IMG/VR virus record: IMGVR_UViG_3300034050_000227
Span: 1 to 22,921 of that record
Source: a virus
DNA length: 22,921 bases
Reading direction: 5' to 3' (one strand)
Shown here: in pieces, positions 1 through 10,875 of the stretch
Position numbering within the stretch: position 1 is the first letter of the stretch
How the letters are laid out: each line of letters opens with the position of its first letter
Position numbers and translations under genes: made by a program
The notes under the pieces: model-generated
Database searches by the model: none
The model's input: only the letters and a program-made list of their open reading frames with translations
What the model was told of the DNA's origin: nothing

Positions 1-2
1 AA

Positions 3-2822
3 CAAGTTAATAATGCCAGACTTAAGGACATGGGTATTCCTCCTGTTAGGATGAACAAACAAAAGTTAGGTATCCCAACTCAGAATCCTTTAGCTGGTAC
101 TGGAATGTTTAAACAAGGTCAACGTAACCTTGCTCAAGCTCCTATCTTCCAAGCACAAGGTACTGATACAGTCCCTGCTATGCTTACTCCCGGAGAAGCA
201 GTTATTCCTAGGGCTGCTGCACAAGACCCTAAAAATAAAAAAGCTATTAAGCGTATGGTGCAAGAAGGTCGTAAGGCTAATATGCGTGACGGTGCGGTAG
301 ATGTACATTACTCTGATGCTCCTGGACAAGCTAAGTATCATGCAGATGGTACTAGCGGTGTACCTTCATTAGCCTATCGTCATCCAGACGTACCCGGCTC
401 TTCATTCATGCATGGTACAATGAGTGTACCTGACTTTAGCCGTGGCTCTTCTGCTCAAGAAAATTATTCTAATGGTACATATGGTATAGTACCTCAACAA
501 GTGCAGTCTGCGGCAGGTTATGATGATGGTACTGAGAATGTGTCTTATGTAGATAGATTTCTTAACTTCTTAGGAGGTCAACAAATCCCCGCAACACAAC
601 CTGTTGCACCGTTAGCTTCAAACAATCCTACTGAAGTGTCTAAAGAAGATTTCTTTAAGATGAGATCTTTTGCAGAGGCATCTAATGATCCTAAAGCAAA
701 GAACCCACAACTTAATCAAACAGCTTCTAGCCTTACTGGAACTACTGCTGGTACTTTACCTTTGTATCAAAAGATTAATCCAAAGCTTCAAGGTGTTACT
801 CATAATTCTGAAGCTTATTTTAAGCCTGAGTTTCAAAGAGAATTATCTAATACTCAATATGATGATTATGCTAAACAACTTAAACAAAAAGGTTTACCTT
901 TAACAGTAGAAAATCTTTATGCTGCTGGATTTGGTCCTCGAGGTGTGTCAGCTATTGCGGCTAAAGATGATGAGCCTTTAGCTAAACATTTTACTGAAAA
1001 TGAATTAAAACAAAATAAATATTTTGGTAAAACAGCTGGTGACTTTAAAAAGTTTGTTGCTGAAAAAGCAACTAAAGCAGGTAAGTCTTTAGCACAAGCG
1101 GCTACAGATATTATTCCATCAGCACAAGCTGGAACATTGCCTGTTAATGAAGTACCTGTTGTTACAACTCCTGTGTCAGCAGTTCCTGTACCTGTTTCTG
1201 TACCACAAGTTCCAGCTAAACGTTCTGGTTTTTCTTTTGCTCGTGATAACATAATGGATTCAGGATCAACAACTGCTCAAGTACCTCCTGTAAAAGAAGC
1301 ACCTTTGTTTAATCAAAATCAACAAGATCTTATTAGATTAAGTGAAATTATTAATGATCCAGCTACCACAAACAACGATAGGAAGTGGGCTTACTCAGAA
1401 ATTAATCGTATCACTCGTAATGGTGAACCAGTAGTTCCAACAGGAACAATGACTAGCCAAGAACGTATTCGACAAGTAACTGGCTCAAATGTATTACCTG
1501 AAAAGATTAATAAACAAATAGAAGCTTCACAACCAGTTCCTGAGATTGTTCCTGATGTACCTAAGCCTGATTCTGGTATGACTGTTAACAAACCAGTTGA
1601 CGATGAAAAGTTTAATTCAATGCTTGGTCAATATGCACAACAAGTTGCTCCACAATTAGAAGTCGTTAAAGAAGAAGCTAAAAAGATCCCTGATCCTGTT
1701 GAACAAAAAAGTTTCCTTGAACGATCTATTGCTAGTTTGTTTGGTAAATCAGGTTTGTTTGGTGATCAAGAGTTAATTAAGTTTGCTTTGTTAGCCGCTG
1801 GTGGTATGCTTACAGGCGGTTCTGTTGGTGGCTCACTTAAGTTTGCTGGATTAAATACATTACAGTCTGCTGAGAAACGACAAGCTGTTGAAGCCGCTTC
1901 TAAAGCAGAAGCTGTTAAGAATACTCGTGAACTACGTGAACGATTAGACAGTGATTATCGTACTGCTCTTGGTGAGAATGTATCTCCTGAAGTACGAAAG
2001 AAAGCTATGGAACTTTATAGTCAAGCAACTACTGAAGCTCAACAACGTGCTGTTATTAATCTTCTTAAGTCTAATAAGAATGTTGAAGATAAAGATGCAG
2101 CTAAGCCCGGTACTCCTGATCAAGGTTTCTTTGATGGTAAGCCGATAACCTACAGAAGTTTTAAAGGTAATATTCAAACTGTTAATCCAAAAACAGGTGA
2201 ATGGTCAGAGATTAAACCAGCAGAATTAAATCGTTTTGAAACAATAGAACGATATGAAGCTAACAAAAAGAATATGAAAAATTCTGCTGTAGACCGTTTA
2301 ACTCCTATTTTACGCAATGCGTTTGGTAAACAAAAAGAATATCGTCCAGAAGAAGAAGCTAAAGGTTTGGCTGAAGCTTTTCTTTTACTTAAAGAAGATC
2401 TTGGTCCAAATATTTCATCAACTTCTTTTGCTAAGATGTCTGAAAACGCTACAAGAGCCGCAGTAGATTCTACTTTAAGCTCAGGTAAAACAACATTAAC
2501 AGAAGAAGCTCTTCGCAAAGCTTTCTTTGGTAATGCTGTTATTGAAACACGTATGACTGATAGTAGTCGTGATTTGTATGTAACTAAAGGTGATAAAGGT
2601 AAGCTTCAGCTTCCTTCTGCTGAGTATCAGGTTGCCTTAGGAACTGCATTAGATGTATATAAGAAACAAGGTATTCCTTTAAGCCAAGCAAGTGAACAGA
2701 TTGAAAATCGTTGGAATGGGTTAAGTCCAGCTGATAAGAAAAAGTTTACTGATATGTCTAAAGGCGCACCCGGATCAACACCCATGTTATACTGGTTAAG
2801 GACAACTGGTGGTAATATTTAA
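3..2822 (+). CDS. Ejection/internal virion protein with lytic-transglycosylase-like domain (5' partial)
   Basis: The frame is open to the left edge with no stop before the first ATG at 30, so the start lies outside the window. Residues are counted from that ATG. Near residue 44 is a GTDTVPAMLTPGE segment of the kind common in phage tape-measure and internal virion proteins. Four GT-x-x-V type repeats follow at about 105-170. Residues about 208-355 resemble phage lytic transglycosylase domains: a candidate catalytic Glu216 in SFAEASNDPKAKN, a central LYAAGFGPRGVSAI helix, and a closing FGKTAGDF segment. Such a domain would open the peptidoglycan during DNA entry. A hydrophobic glycine-rich stretch at about 581-608 could enter a membrane, and charged helical sequence follows. 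Two similarly large ejection-type genes lie downstream. The family role is inferred and the transglycosylase call is moderate. Confidence 0.7.
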   Translation, partial: QVNNARLKDMGIPPVRMNKQKLGIPTQNPLAGTGMFKQGQRNLAQAPIFQAQGTDTVPAMLTPGEAVIPRAAAQDPKNKKAIKRMVQEGRKANMRDGAVDVHYSDAPGQAKYHADGTSGVPSLAYRHPDVPGSSFMHGTMSVPDFSRGSSAQENYSNGTYGIVPQQVQSAAGYDDGTENVSYVDRFLNFLGGQQIPATQPVAPLASNNPTEVSKEDFFKMRSFAEASNDPKAKNPQLNQTASSLTGTTAGTLPLYQKINPKLQGVTHNSEAYFKPEFQRELSNTQYDDYAKQLKQKGLPLTVENLYAAGFGPRGVSAIAAKDDEPLAKHFTENELKQNKYFGKTAGDFKKFVAEKATKAGKSLAQAATDIIPSAQAGTLPVNEVPVVTTPVSAVPVPVSVPQVPAKRSGFSFARDNIMDSGSTTAQVPPVKEAPLFNQNQQDLIRLSEIINDPATTNNDRKWAYSEINRITRNGEPVVPTGTMTSQERIRQVTGSNVLPEKINKQIEASQPVPEIVPDVPKPDSGMTVNKPVDDEKFNSMLGQYAQQVAPQLEVVKEEAKKIPDPVEQKSFLERSIASLFGKSGLFGDQELIKFALLAAGGMLTGGSVGGSLKFAGLNTLQSAEKRQAVEAASKAEAVKNTRELRERLDSDYRTALGENVSPEVRKKAMELYSQATTEAQQRAVINLLKSNKNVEDKDAAKPGTPDQGFFDGKPITYRSFKGNIQTVNPKTGEWSEIKPAELNRFETIERYEANKKNMKNSAVDRLTPILRNAFGKQKEYRPEEEAKGLAEAFLLLKEDLGPNISSTSFAKMSENATRAAVDSTLSSGKTTLTEEALRKAFFGNAVIETRMTDSSRDLYVTKGDKGKLQLPSAEYQVALGTALDVYKKQGIPLSQASEQIENRWNGLSPADKKKFTDMSKGAPGSTPMLYWLRTTGGNI

Positions 2823-2840
2823 TTTAAACAAGAGGAATCT

Positions 2841-5800
2841 ATGAGCACATTAGAAGAAGACGCACGAGCATTAGCACTGGCTAATAAAAACGTTGCAGGG
2901 TCTCCAGTAACCACTATAGATGGTAAGCCTGTAGATTCCTCTGTTAAAGTAATTGACCCTGATACTATTAGGGTTGGCAATACTTCTTATCGTCTTAGGG
3001 GATTTAATGCCCCTGAGACGGCTAAGTTACAAGGCGGTATATTTGTTCCTAATCAAGTAAAGAATGATACATCTCAAGAGGATGTTAATACTATTGCACA
3101 ATTAGGTGGGTATACTAATCTTGAAACAGAAGGTAGAGACCCCTACAATCGAGTATTAGCTCGACAAACTAATAAATTAGGTGAATCACTTGGTGACACA
3201 CTTACTGCATTAGGTTTGCAAAGAACTGATTTAAATAGTTCAGATGAGGCTGTACAAAGAAATGCTACATTAAACGCTATCTCAAGAGTAATACCTGAGC
3301 TAACAAATGCTGATCCTATGTTACGACTTGCTCGTGAACGTAAAGAAGAAGCCATTGCTAAAGCTGGTGGTAACCCTTTATATGTTCCAAAGATAAACGT
3401 ACATGATGAAAAGCTTTATGCTGCAATTAAGAATTCTACAGGTATTCCTGCTGTTAAAGCAGAGCAGGAAGAGATTGCTCGTCTTGAAAGAATACTTAAG
3501 ACTGAAGAACTTAAACCAGAAACTAGAACTAAGATACAACAACAATTACAAACATCTAAAGAACGTTTATACTTAGCCGCTACAACACCTGATTTAGTAG
3601 GTGGTGTTATGATTCGCCATGGTGATCGTACTATGATGAATCAAGCTTATGACCAGTTTAGTACTACACTTCATAGAGCATCTCTTGATATGTACAAGAG
3701 TCTTGGTGGTTTGTTACAAATGACTGGTGATAAGTCCGAATGGGAATGGCTATCGGATAAAGGTCAGACAATGGTTCGGTCTACTAAAGTAGAACAAGAA
3801 GAATTAGCTGACACATTAACATCTTTTAAAGACATTAGGACTAATGATCCTTGGTCAGCTATTAAAGATACAGCTACTTATTCAGGTAACCTTGTTGCAG
3901 GTACATTACCTAGTTTAGCTCTTATGCTAGCCTCTACTGCCGCAACTGGTGGTGCAAATATCCCTGCATTAATGGCTTATGGATTGTCTACTGTTCCTAC
4001 CTCTTTAGCTTATGCTGGTGGGTTTTATGCAGATCAACCTGACGATAAAAAGAATGCTAGCTTAGCAGTGTCATTAGGTATTGGATCTGCTGTGCTTGAT
4101 AGACTAGGTCTTGAAGGTATGCTTATTGGTGGTAATGTACTAACTAAAGCTGGTCGAGATGAAATTACAGATATATTAATTAAATCTGGCAAAGCAAGCA
4201 CACAACAAGAAGCTATGAGTTTAATTGAACAAGCTACTAAACGTGAGATTGTTGATATGTCCAAGGCTGGTGCCGCATTAGCTAAACAACAATACGCATC
4301 TACTGAAGCAGCACTAAGAGGATTAGCTAAAGTTACTACATCTACAGGTGTTGAAGCATTAACAGAATCATCTCAACAATACCTAGAGATGATGGCTACT
4401 ACTGGTGTATGGGATACTGATATCCAATATGAACGTAATTTCTATCAGAACCTTATGGATGCCGCTATTGGTGGTGGAACTATGGGCGGTATGTTTGGAA
4501 CAGCAGGACAACTAAAAACTAATGCTGAGTGGCAGTCATTAGCAAATGCTCGTAGTGAATTTAATAGAGAGTTAAGTGCTGAACAATCATTTAATAATGA
4601 TCAGGTATTAAGAGTAAAAGAAGGTGATCCTAACGCTTACAATAATACAGTGAGTATGGTTAGGTCTATTAAAGATGAACCTACAAACAAACCAATTGCT
4701 TCTCTTAAAAGCTTACCTGCTTTAGAAGGTGCTTGGAATGGTTTTAAATCTATTGTTACAGATCCTGGTCGTCTTGTTAGACAACTTGTTGATACTGCCA
4801 TACCTTCTATTGTTAACGAAGATGGTACATTTAAAACTAATTTAGCTTATCTTAAGTCTATTATTGGTGGTAAAGGTATTTTACCCGGAGATAATTACTC
4901 AGGCTTTAAACAACGTCTGCAAGGTAGTTTTGCGGGTAATACTGCTGAAGAATTATCTAGTAATCTTAAGACTGATACTGCAACAGCTAATAGGATGGTT
5001 AAAGAAGCATGGCAAAGCACATGGTCTAAGGGTCAAAAGTTACCAGCAACTTCACCTCAAAATATTGAGTTACAAAACTGGAAAGATAATCTAGATACAA
5101 CTCTTATTCGTATGAAGACAGAAGCTAATAGATTTAATACTACTAGTTCTGATTTAGATTCTTCTAATCCTTTATTTGAATCTTCTACAGTTCACCCTGC
5201 TACTCTTATGGCTAATCGTGAAGCTGTTATCAGTACAATGATAAGCAATGGTAGTAACAGACGCCAAGCTAATGAAGCAGTAAACAATATTGTTTCAGGT
5301 GATGTTGACCTAGCTAAAGCGGCTAGAGACTGGATGTCTCAGTATGGTGTGTTTGCTGACCCTAAACTTAATCATGTGTTTGAAACTAACTTGTTTAATA
5401 GCATGGAGAATCTTAAAGAAAGTGTTTCTCACAGAATTGCCAATGAAGTTTTTCTTGGTAGAGATGGTGCAGTATTAGCTAAATTGCTTAAAAAGGCTAA
5501 AGATAATAATGAGTTTGAGAATGATCAACAGTACATGGATACTGTTAAGAATGTAAGAGACTGGCATGATATTGTTACTGGTAATTATAATCCATTAACT
5601 AAGTATCCTAAGCTAGAAAAGATTATTGGTTGGGGTACTACTTTAACTATGTTAGCTTCTCTTGGTAAAGCAGCTATCAGCTCTCAAGCAGAAGCAGCTA
5701 TGGCTACTTTAGGTACTAATGGTGACCAAGTAAAAGATCAATTAAAGCTTTACTTTGATACTCTTAAAACAGAGCTTGCTAGTGATCTTAATGCTGGTGC

Positions 5801-7028
5801 ATCCTTTACATCAGCACAATTAGGTATATCTTATGCTCGATACAGTCCTCATGCTACTATAAGAAAACAAATAGATGATCTTGAAAATAAGTTAAATGAT
5901 CTTCAATCTAAACCCGGAGATCATACCAAAGAATATGCTAAGATATCTTCTCAAGTAGAAGGTTTATTCCGCAAATCTTTTGGTCGTTCTTTGTTTGAAC
6001 ACTTAGGCTATAATGAAGCAGGCTACAATACACAAGCTAAATTTGAGTTACCTAACAGTAACATGAGAAAATCTATGCAAGTGTTTGCGGCTATCATTGG
6101 CTTGAGAGCTACTACAGATGCTACTCGTATATCTGCTTTGTCATTCGCTTCAGATGCTGTTGTTACTAAGCTACAAAGCTTAAGAGCTATCCCATCAGAA
6201 GATAGAGTTAAAGCTATTACTACGGGCATTGGTTTAACTAATCAACAAGGTCAAGCTGTAAAAGAACTACAAGAGTTTGGTATGGATATTTTAGGTGTTA
6301 TGCAAGTACTTGATAATATTGAAGCTAAGAACTTAAATCCGTATGAATTCTTTTCAGAACAAAACCTTACTAAAGATACTTTTCCAATTGGATCTAATGC
6401 TAAATTTCTACAAGAAAATGTATTAACTACATTAGGTAATATGATTGATGGTAAGATTGTTAATCCACAACCACATAATTTACCTAAGTATTATCATGAC
6501 CCACGACTACGTTTGATTACTGCTATGACTCGCTTTATGGCTGGTCTACATAGTACCGTGTTACCACGATTGTATCGTAATTATATTATGGAAGGTAGTG
6601 TTGGTATGCGTTATCAAGCTTTCTCTGTAGTAGCTATGGCTATTTTGTTTTCTATGATTGCTAATACTATTAAAGATGAACTATCTTATGGTGAAGAGAA
6701 TCCATATATCAAAGGTAATGTAGCTAACATACAACGTACTATTTATGGTTCAGGATTGTTAGGTCAATACGAACGATTAGTAGATGGTATTATGCCTCTC
6801 TACCCACAGAACAAGCCTTCTGTGCTGGATAACCCAGCTAAATGGTCTTATGAAACATTGAAAGATATTTCACCAGTAGTGTCATGGGCAGATAAACCTG
6901 TTCGTGGTGCTTATATGATTAGCCAAGGTGATACTGCCGGAGGTGCTGCACAGCTTGCTCGTGCTACACCTATTATTGGTAGTTTCCCTATTGTCGCTAA
7001 AGAACTTAAAGAATCTCTTAAGGAATAA
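2841..7028 (+). CDS. Large ejection/internal virion protein with N-terminal SNase-like domain
   Basis: This is a 1395-residue protein with an AGAGGA ribosome site 6 bases before its ATG. Residues about 35-125 look like a staphylococcal nuclease (thermonuclease) fold: VIDPDTIRV (Asp39, Asp41), [11 protein letters not shown] (Arg51, Glu59) and DPYNRVLAR (Arg104). These match the known enzyme's Asp21, Arg35, Glu43 and Arg87, but its calcium ligand Asp40 is Asn56 here. The rest has no catalytic motif I can name. There are long hydrophobic, small-residue-rich segments at about 340-435, charged helices, and a probable membrane helix near 1261-1277 ([13 protein letters not shown]). Size, hydrophobic segments and position between two other giant virion-type genes point to a DNA-ejection protein comparable in role to T7 gp15/gp16. 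Whether the nuclease-like domain cuts or only binds nucleic acid is unknown. Confidence 0.7.
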   Translation: MSTLEEDARALALANKNVAGSPVTTIDGKPVDSSVKVIDPDTIRVGNTSYRLRGFNAPETAKLQGGIFVPNQVKNDTSQEDVNTIAQLGGYTNLETEGRDPYNRVLARQTNKLGESLGDTLTALGLQRTDLNSSDEAVQRNATLNAISRVIPELTNADPMLRLARERKEEAIAKAGGNPLYVPKINVHDEKLYAAIKNSTGIPAVKAEQEEIARLERILKTEELKPETRTKIQQQLQTSKERLYLAATTPDLVGGVMIRHGDRTMMNQAYDQFSTTLHRASLDMYKSLGGLLQMTGDKSEWEWLSDKGQTMVRSTKVEQEELADTLTSFKDIRTNDPWSAIKDTATYSGNLVAGTLPSLALMLASTAATGGANIPALMAYGLSTVPTSLAYAGGFYADQPDDKKNASLAVSLGIGSAVLDRLGLEGMLIGGNVLTKAGRDEITDILIKSGKASTQQEAMSLIEQATKREIVDMSKAGAALAKQQYASTEAALRGLAKVTTSTGVEALTESSQQYLEMMATTGVWDTDIQYERNFYQNLMDAAIGGGTMGGMFGTAGQLKTNAEWQSLANARSEFNRELSAEQSFNNDQVLRVKEGDPNAYNNTVSMVRSIKDEPTNKPIASLKSLPALEGAWNGFKSIVTDPGRLVRQLVDTAIPSIVNEDGTFKTNLAYLKSIIGGKGILPGDNYSGFKQRLQGSFAGNTAEELSSNLKTDTATANRMVKEAWQSTWSKGQKLPATSPQNIELQNWKDNLDTTLIRMKTEANRFNTTSSDLDSSNPLFESSTVHPATLMANREAVISTMISNGSNRRQANEAVNNIVSGDVDLAKAARDWMSQYGVFADPKLNHVFETNLFNSMENLKESVSHRIANEVFLGRDGAVLAKLLKKAKDNNEFENDQQYMDTVKNVRDWHDIVTGNYNPLTKYPKLEKIIGWGTTLTMLASLGKAAISSQAEAAMATLGTNGDQVKDQLKLYFDTLKTELASDLNAGASFTSAQLGISYARYSPHATIRKQIDDLENKLNDLQSKPGDHTKEYAKISSQVEGLFRKSFGRSLFEHLGYNEAGYNTQAKFELPNSNMRKSMQVFAAIIGLRATTDATRISALSFASDAVVTKLQSLRAIPSEDRVKAITTGIGLTNQQGQAVKELQEFGMDILGVMQVLDNIEAKNLNPYEFFSEQNLTKDTFPIGSNAKFLQENVLTTLGNMIDGKIVNPQPHNLPKYYHDPRLRLITAMTRFMAGLHSTVLPRLYRNYIMEGSVGMRYQAFSVVAMAILFSMIANTIKDELSYGEENPYIKGNVANIQRTIYGSGLLGQYERLVDGIMPLYPQNKPSVLDNPAKWSYETLKDISPVVSWADKPVRGAYMISQGDTAGGAAQLARATPIIGSFPIVAKELKESLKE

Positions 7029-7032
7029 ATAA

Positions 7033-10000
7033 ATGGCTACACAAACTAAAGTTGCACCTTTAGGCTCGCCAAGAACGGGCATCTCTGCTGAACAACTACT
7101 TGCCTTACAAGGTGTTTCTACTGATATAATGGGTCAAGTACCTGCACCAGTAGAAGATCCTAATAAGGTAGTACAGGCACAGGTAGAACAATATATGCCT
7201 CAGCCTTTGGAAGTACCACAACCTACTGGTTCTTCTGAGGCTATGCTTATGCAAGCACCTCCTATCAGGACTGCTGAAGATGTTGCTATCGCTTCTCGTT
7301 CTAGGTTTGGTGCTCGTGAAGTACAAGAACCTATGATGGATGCAATGGGTAATCCTGTTGTTGATCCTGAAACAGGTCTTCCCCAATTACGTACTATTAC
7401 CCCAACAGACTACAATGCTCAACTAGAAATGGAAAAGGCTTCCCAGTTAAATACTATGGAAGCCATGCAGGGTATGTCTGCTGATCCTTATGGTCAGTCT
7501 AAAACAGCTACTGCTTCATTGTTACAAGGTCAACAAGACACTATGTTCAATGCCAGTGCTCGTCAGATGTCTAAACAGAATATGTCTGAAGATGAGATTG
7601 ATAGGTACTCAGATAAGACTGCGACAGCACTAGCTAATATTGTATCACAAACAAATGATGCATTGTTTACTTCTAATGCACGTATCAAGAGTGAAATGGC
7701 TTCGGCTGATGGCTCACCAGTACTTATTGCGGCTGGCCTTAAAGCTGCAGCAGAAGATGGCTTTACTTCTCCAGAAGAATTAGCTGATTTTGGTCTTGTA
7801 TTTGGTGTATCATTAGCTAAGTCTGCTACACAAGGTAAGGTAGAAAAGGGCGATAAAGAAGGCACAGGTCGAGTTATCTCTGATTCAGGATCAGCTATTG
7901 ATGATGCAACTTATATGCTTGACTTTATTAATTCTGTTAAACACTTTGCTACTAATGGTTTAAATCGTATTGGTAAAAAGGTATCACCTAAAGCTATCAA
8001 TGCAATGTCTAAAGCTATTGTTCAAGATGCTATTGATCGTGGTGCTATTAAAGTATTCCACGTTAATGATCGACCAGTAGTTCAAATGAGTTCTGATCTT
8101 AAAGACATTGCTCGTGACTTACAAACTGCATCAGAAGCTCTTGTAGGTGACTACAGTAGACGTAAGTCTAGCACTACACCTAACCGTAGTGGTGCTTCAT
8201 TTGCGGCTAACCGACAACAACTTACTAAGAGATCTATACGTAAACCGGGTCTTGTAATGGATGCGGCTGAAGCTACTAAAGATATTCTTGGTTCTATTGG
8301 CTTAATGTTTAATGTTAAAGATGTTCAGTATAAAGAGATTGAGTTTGGTTTAATTACATTAGATCAATACTTAGATAAAGATGAACAAGGCAAAATTAGA
8401 TGGAGTAACCATTGGGCTGCTAAACGTAACGGTGTTAGCGAAAAAGATTTCATTGCGGCTAAATTAAAAACTAGACCCAAAAAAGACTTTGATGCATCAA
8501 ATGAAAATGATGTACAACAGTTTGAAGCTCAACAAGAAAGACAAGCAACAGAAGTAATTAATAATAAACTTAAGACTCTTGAGTTTGATATTATGAATGC
8601 TAAGAATGCTCCGGGTATTCGTTACTCAGAGTGGATTCACAGTTTGTCTAATCAACGTTTCTTTCCCAACAGTTATGATACTGATTACATGGGTTCTAAG
8701 AATGGTATTAGGGATATGATTGGATTTGCATCTAAAGATTATGTCACTGGTGACAAACTTTTTGATGATAAGAAAATAGAACAACTTAAACAAACAGCTG
8801 TTAAAATCCTTCGTATGCCTGGAGAACAACAACACAAAGCTTTGGAGGCATTAAGCCCTTCTGACCGTGGTGCTATTGGTACTATGCTTAATAGTGTTAT
8901 TTATTTCTTCTCTGCTGTTGATGGCTCTGATCCTAACATTGTTAAACAATCTCCAGCAAATATTGTTGTTAAATATAATTCAAATATTGGTAATAAACTT
9001 GCAGAGTTAGGTAAAGACTTTGAACAATTCTTAGTTGACCCTGAAAATGCAACAGACAATATTCAATCTCTTCTTGCGGGTATGGAGAAGGGTGAGGCTA
9101 TGGGTGCTAAGAATCTTTGGACTGATATGTTTAATCTGAAGACTAATTTTGATAACCCTGCTACTGCTCGTGTTCATGTACCATTAACCCATCATTCATT
9201 TGATGACGGTAATCAGAATGGTATTTTCTTACAAGCTCTTTTCTTTGGTAGCCCTGATAATGCAGTACGATTAGGTACGTTTAACCCTTCCTTAGATGAC
9301 ATGCGTGAATACGCTATGAATACTATGGTAGCTAATCTTGAGCAGATGCTTAAGGATCGTCCCGAAGCTAATTCAGCTTGGATGAATTTCTTTAAGTCTC
9401 TTAAGGATGACATGGGTAAATCAGAGATTGCTAAAGAATTCTTTAAGAAACCTTTGATGCAAAATGCTTATGGTAAAGATGCATCTATGTTTAAAGAAAT
9501 GATGGTTGAATTACTTGCTGATTCATTTCAAGATAAGGCTGCTGAGTATTTACTCAATAGTCCTGCTTATAGTAATGATTTAGAGAAAGCCGCAAGTGAT
9601 CTTAATGATGCACTTGAATCTACACTCCGTGAAGTAATTAACTCTAAGTCAACTCAGGTTCTTAAAGATATTGGTAGGTATACATCTATTCTTAATACAA
9701 CTGTTATGATGCCGGGTATTACTGGTGATACCTATTTGCTAACACCTGTAGAAGTAACCCCTGTTAATAAAGCAAATGATACTGGAGAAGTGTTACCTGT
9801 TAAGCTTAAAGATGGTTCAACAGTAATGGTTAAGTATAAGTCTTATGAGACAGATACATTCATTAATTCTGCTGGACAGTCTGTAGAGATTGAGTCAACT
9901 CAGATGGGTGCTAGTCCTGCTGCAACTAAAGGTGTTCAGTTATTCTTTGATACTCGTACTAAGAAGTATGATGCGTTTAATAATGCTATTGGTACAAGTC

Positions 10001-10818
10001 AAGCACGACAAATGGTTGTGATGCCTATTCAATCTATTGACGGTGACTTAGTTAAAGCTACTACGTTGTTTGTTAACAAAGAAAAGAAGATGCCAACACC
10101 TGCATTGTGGGTTCATGACTCTATTATTTCTTCTGCTGGTGGTTCTTTGATTTATCGTAATGCTTATAACAACATTTCTATTCCTCAAGCTATCCCACAG
10201 ATTGCTAAGTTTGGAGATAAGTTTGCTAAGGTTATTAATGATGCTGAACAAGCAGAGTTTAACCGTGTTATGGATATAAGGCGTCCTGTAGGTATTGGTG
10301 ATAAGGGTGACTACCCTGCTCTTGGTGCTTACTTAGATGAACAGTATGATCGTATTCAGGATGATGGTGCTTACAAAGAACTATTCTTGAGTCGTAAATA
10401 TAATTCACAGGAAGCATGGTTAAAGTATCAACAACGTGTTAGTCAAATGCTTAAAGAAGCAGAGGCTAATGGGTGGCGAGCACCAGGATCTATACCTGAT
10501 ACTGATAGTATGGGTGGAGAACACATTAGACAACACCTTGCTGTTACACCTAGCCAATTTAAAAAGCTTGCTTTGTTAACAAAAGAAATGTTAAAGCTTA
10601 GTGGACCTGCTAACAGGTTAGATTCATGGGTACGTAACTTTAGTAATAACGTTAATAACACTGCATCTATGCTTATGACTGCGGCTAAGAAAGAAGGCAT
10701 TGGACAAATGACTTATGGTGCTACTGGCTCTCGTGCTAATATTAATAAATCAAAAGACATATATAATAAAACTGAAGATGAACGTACATTAGCATTCATT
10801 AAGAAGTATGAAGATTAA
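7033..10818 (+). CDS. Probable virion-packaged single-subunit RNA polymerase (N4 vRNAP-like logic)
   Basis: This 1261-residue protein starts 4 bases after the upstream stop, with an AAGGA ribosome site. It carries the single-subunit RNA polymerase motifs in order. A degenerate T/DxxGR motif is SNQRFF (Arg542). Motif A is PLTHHSFDDGNQNGI, with Asp725 aligning to T7 Asp537. Motif B is KKPLMQNAYG, with Lys805 and Tyr813 spaced exactly like T7 Lys631 and Tyr639. MPIQSIDG near 1000 resembles the T7 APNFVHSQDG block. Motif C is ALWVHDSI, with Asp1029 aligning to T7 Asp812. The N-terminal 350 or so residues are unrelated to T7 RNA polymerase and look like a virion-protein extension. It is the last gene of the ejection cluster, while the replication arm carries a different 733-residue RNA polymerase. 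By analogy with N4 it could be injected with the DNA to transcribe early genes. The polymerase fold is well supported; packaging is inferred from gene order. Confidence 0.82.
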   Translation: MATQTKVAPLGSPRTGISAEQLLALQGVSTDIMGQVPAPVEDPNKVVQAQVEQYMPQPLEVPQPTGSSEAMLMQAPPIRTAEDVAIASRSRFGAREVQEPMMDAMGNPVVDPETGLPQLRTITPTDYNAQLEMEKASQLNTMEAMQGMSADPYGQSKTATASLLQGQQDTMFNASARQMSKQNMSEDEIDRYSDKTATALANIVSQTNDALFTSNARIKSEMASADGSPVLIAAGLKAAAEDGFTSPEELADFGLVFGVSLAKSATQGKVEKGDKEGTGRVISDSGSAIDDATYMLDFINSVKHFATNGLNRIGKKVSPKAINAMSKAIVQDAIDRGAIKVFHVNDRPVVQMSSDLKDIARDLQTASEALVGDYSRRKSSTTPNRSGASFAANRQQLTKRSIRKPGLVMDAAEATKDILGSIGLMFNVKDVQYKEIEFGLITLDQYLDKDEQGKIRWSNHWAAKRNGVSEKDFIAAKLKTRPKKDFDASNENDVQQFEAQQERQATEVINNKLKTLEFDIMNAKNAPGIRYSEWIHSLSNQRFFPNSYDTDYMGSKNGIRDMIGFASKDYVTGDKLFDDKKIEQLKQTAVKILRMPGEQQHKALEALSPSDRGAIGTMLNSVIYFFSAVDGSDPNIVKQSPANIVVKYNSNIGNKLAELGKDFEQFLVDPENATDNIQSLLAGMEKGEAMGAKNLWTDMFNLKTNFDNPATARVHVPLTHHSFDDGNQNGIFLQALFFGSPDNAVRLGTFNPSLDDMREYAMNTMVANLEQMLKDRPEANSAWMNFFKSLKDDMGKSEIAKEFFKKPLMQNAYGKDASMFKEMMVELLADSFQDKAAEYLLNSPAYSNDLEKAASDLNDALESTLREVINSKSTQVLKDIGRYTSILNTTVMMPGITGDTYLLTPVEVTPVNKANDTGEVLPVKLKDGSTVMVKYKSYETDTFINSAGQSVEIESTQMGASPAATKGVQLFFDTRTKKYDAFNNAIGTSQARQMVVMPIQSIDGDLVKATTLFVNKEKKMPTPALWVHDSIISSAGGSLIYRNAYNNISIPQAIPQIAKFGDKFAKVINDAEQAEFNRVMDIRRPVGIGDKGDYPALGAYLDEQYDRIQDDGAYKELFLSRKYNSQEAWLKYQQRVSQMLKEAEANGWRAPGSIPDTDSMGGEHIRQHLAVTPSQFKKLALLTKEMLKLSGPANRLDSWVRNFSNNVNNTASMLMTAAKKEGIGQMTYGATGSRANINKSKDIYNKTEDERTLAFIKKYED

Positions 10819-10831
10819 TATCTAAATAAAA

Positions 10832-10875
10832 AACCCCTACTAGGATTATTCCTAATAGGGGTTATTTTTTTTTTT
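10832..10875. terminator. Bidirectional rho-independent terminator between convergent arms
   Basis: The arms are aacccctactagg (10832-10844) and cctaataggggtt (10851-10863), around a 6-base attatt loop. They pair at 12 of 13 positions on the + strand; the C-A mismatch becomes a G-U pair in the - strand transcript. An 11-base T run (10865-10875) follows on the + side. The A-rich run just before the stem gives a U tract for - strand transcripts. It lies between the stops of the + strand polymerase gene and the - strand 84-residue gene, so it should end transcription from both arms. Confidence 0.93.

Noticed and set aside
917-1252. 111-residue - strand frame opposite the first ejection protein gene
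   Set aside because: Mirror of an Ala, Pro and Val-rich coding segment, with no ribosome site or neighbours on that strand.
7033-10818. Reading the third + strand gene as a T7 gp16-like transglycosylase protein
   Set aside because: No lysozyme-like signature at its N-terminus; polymerase motifs A, B and C are present in order with correct spacing.
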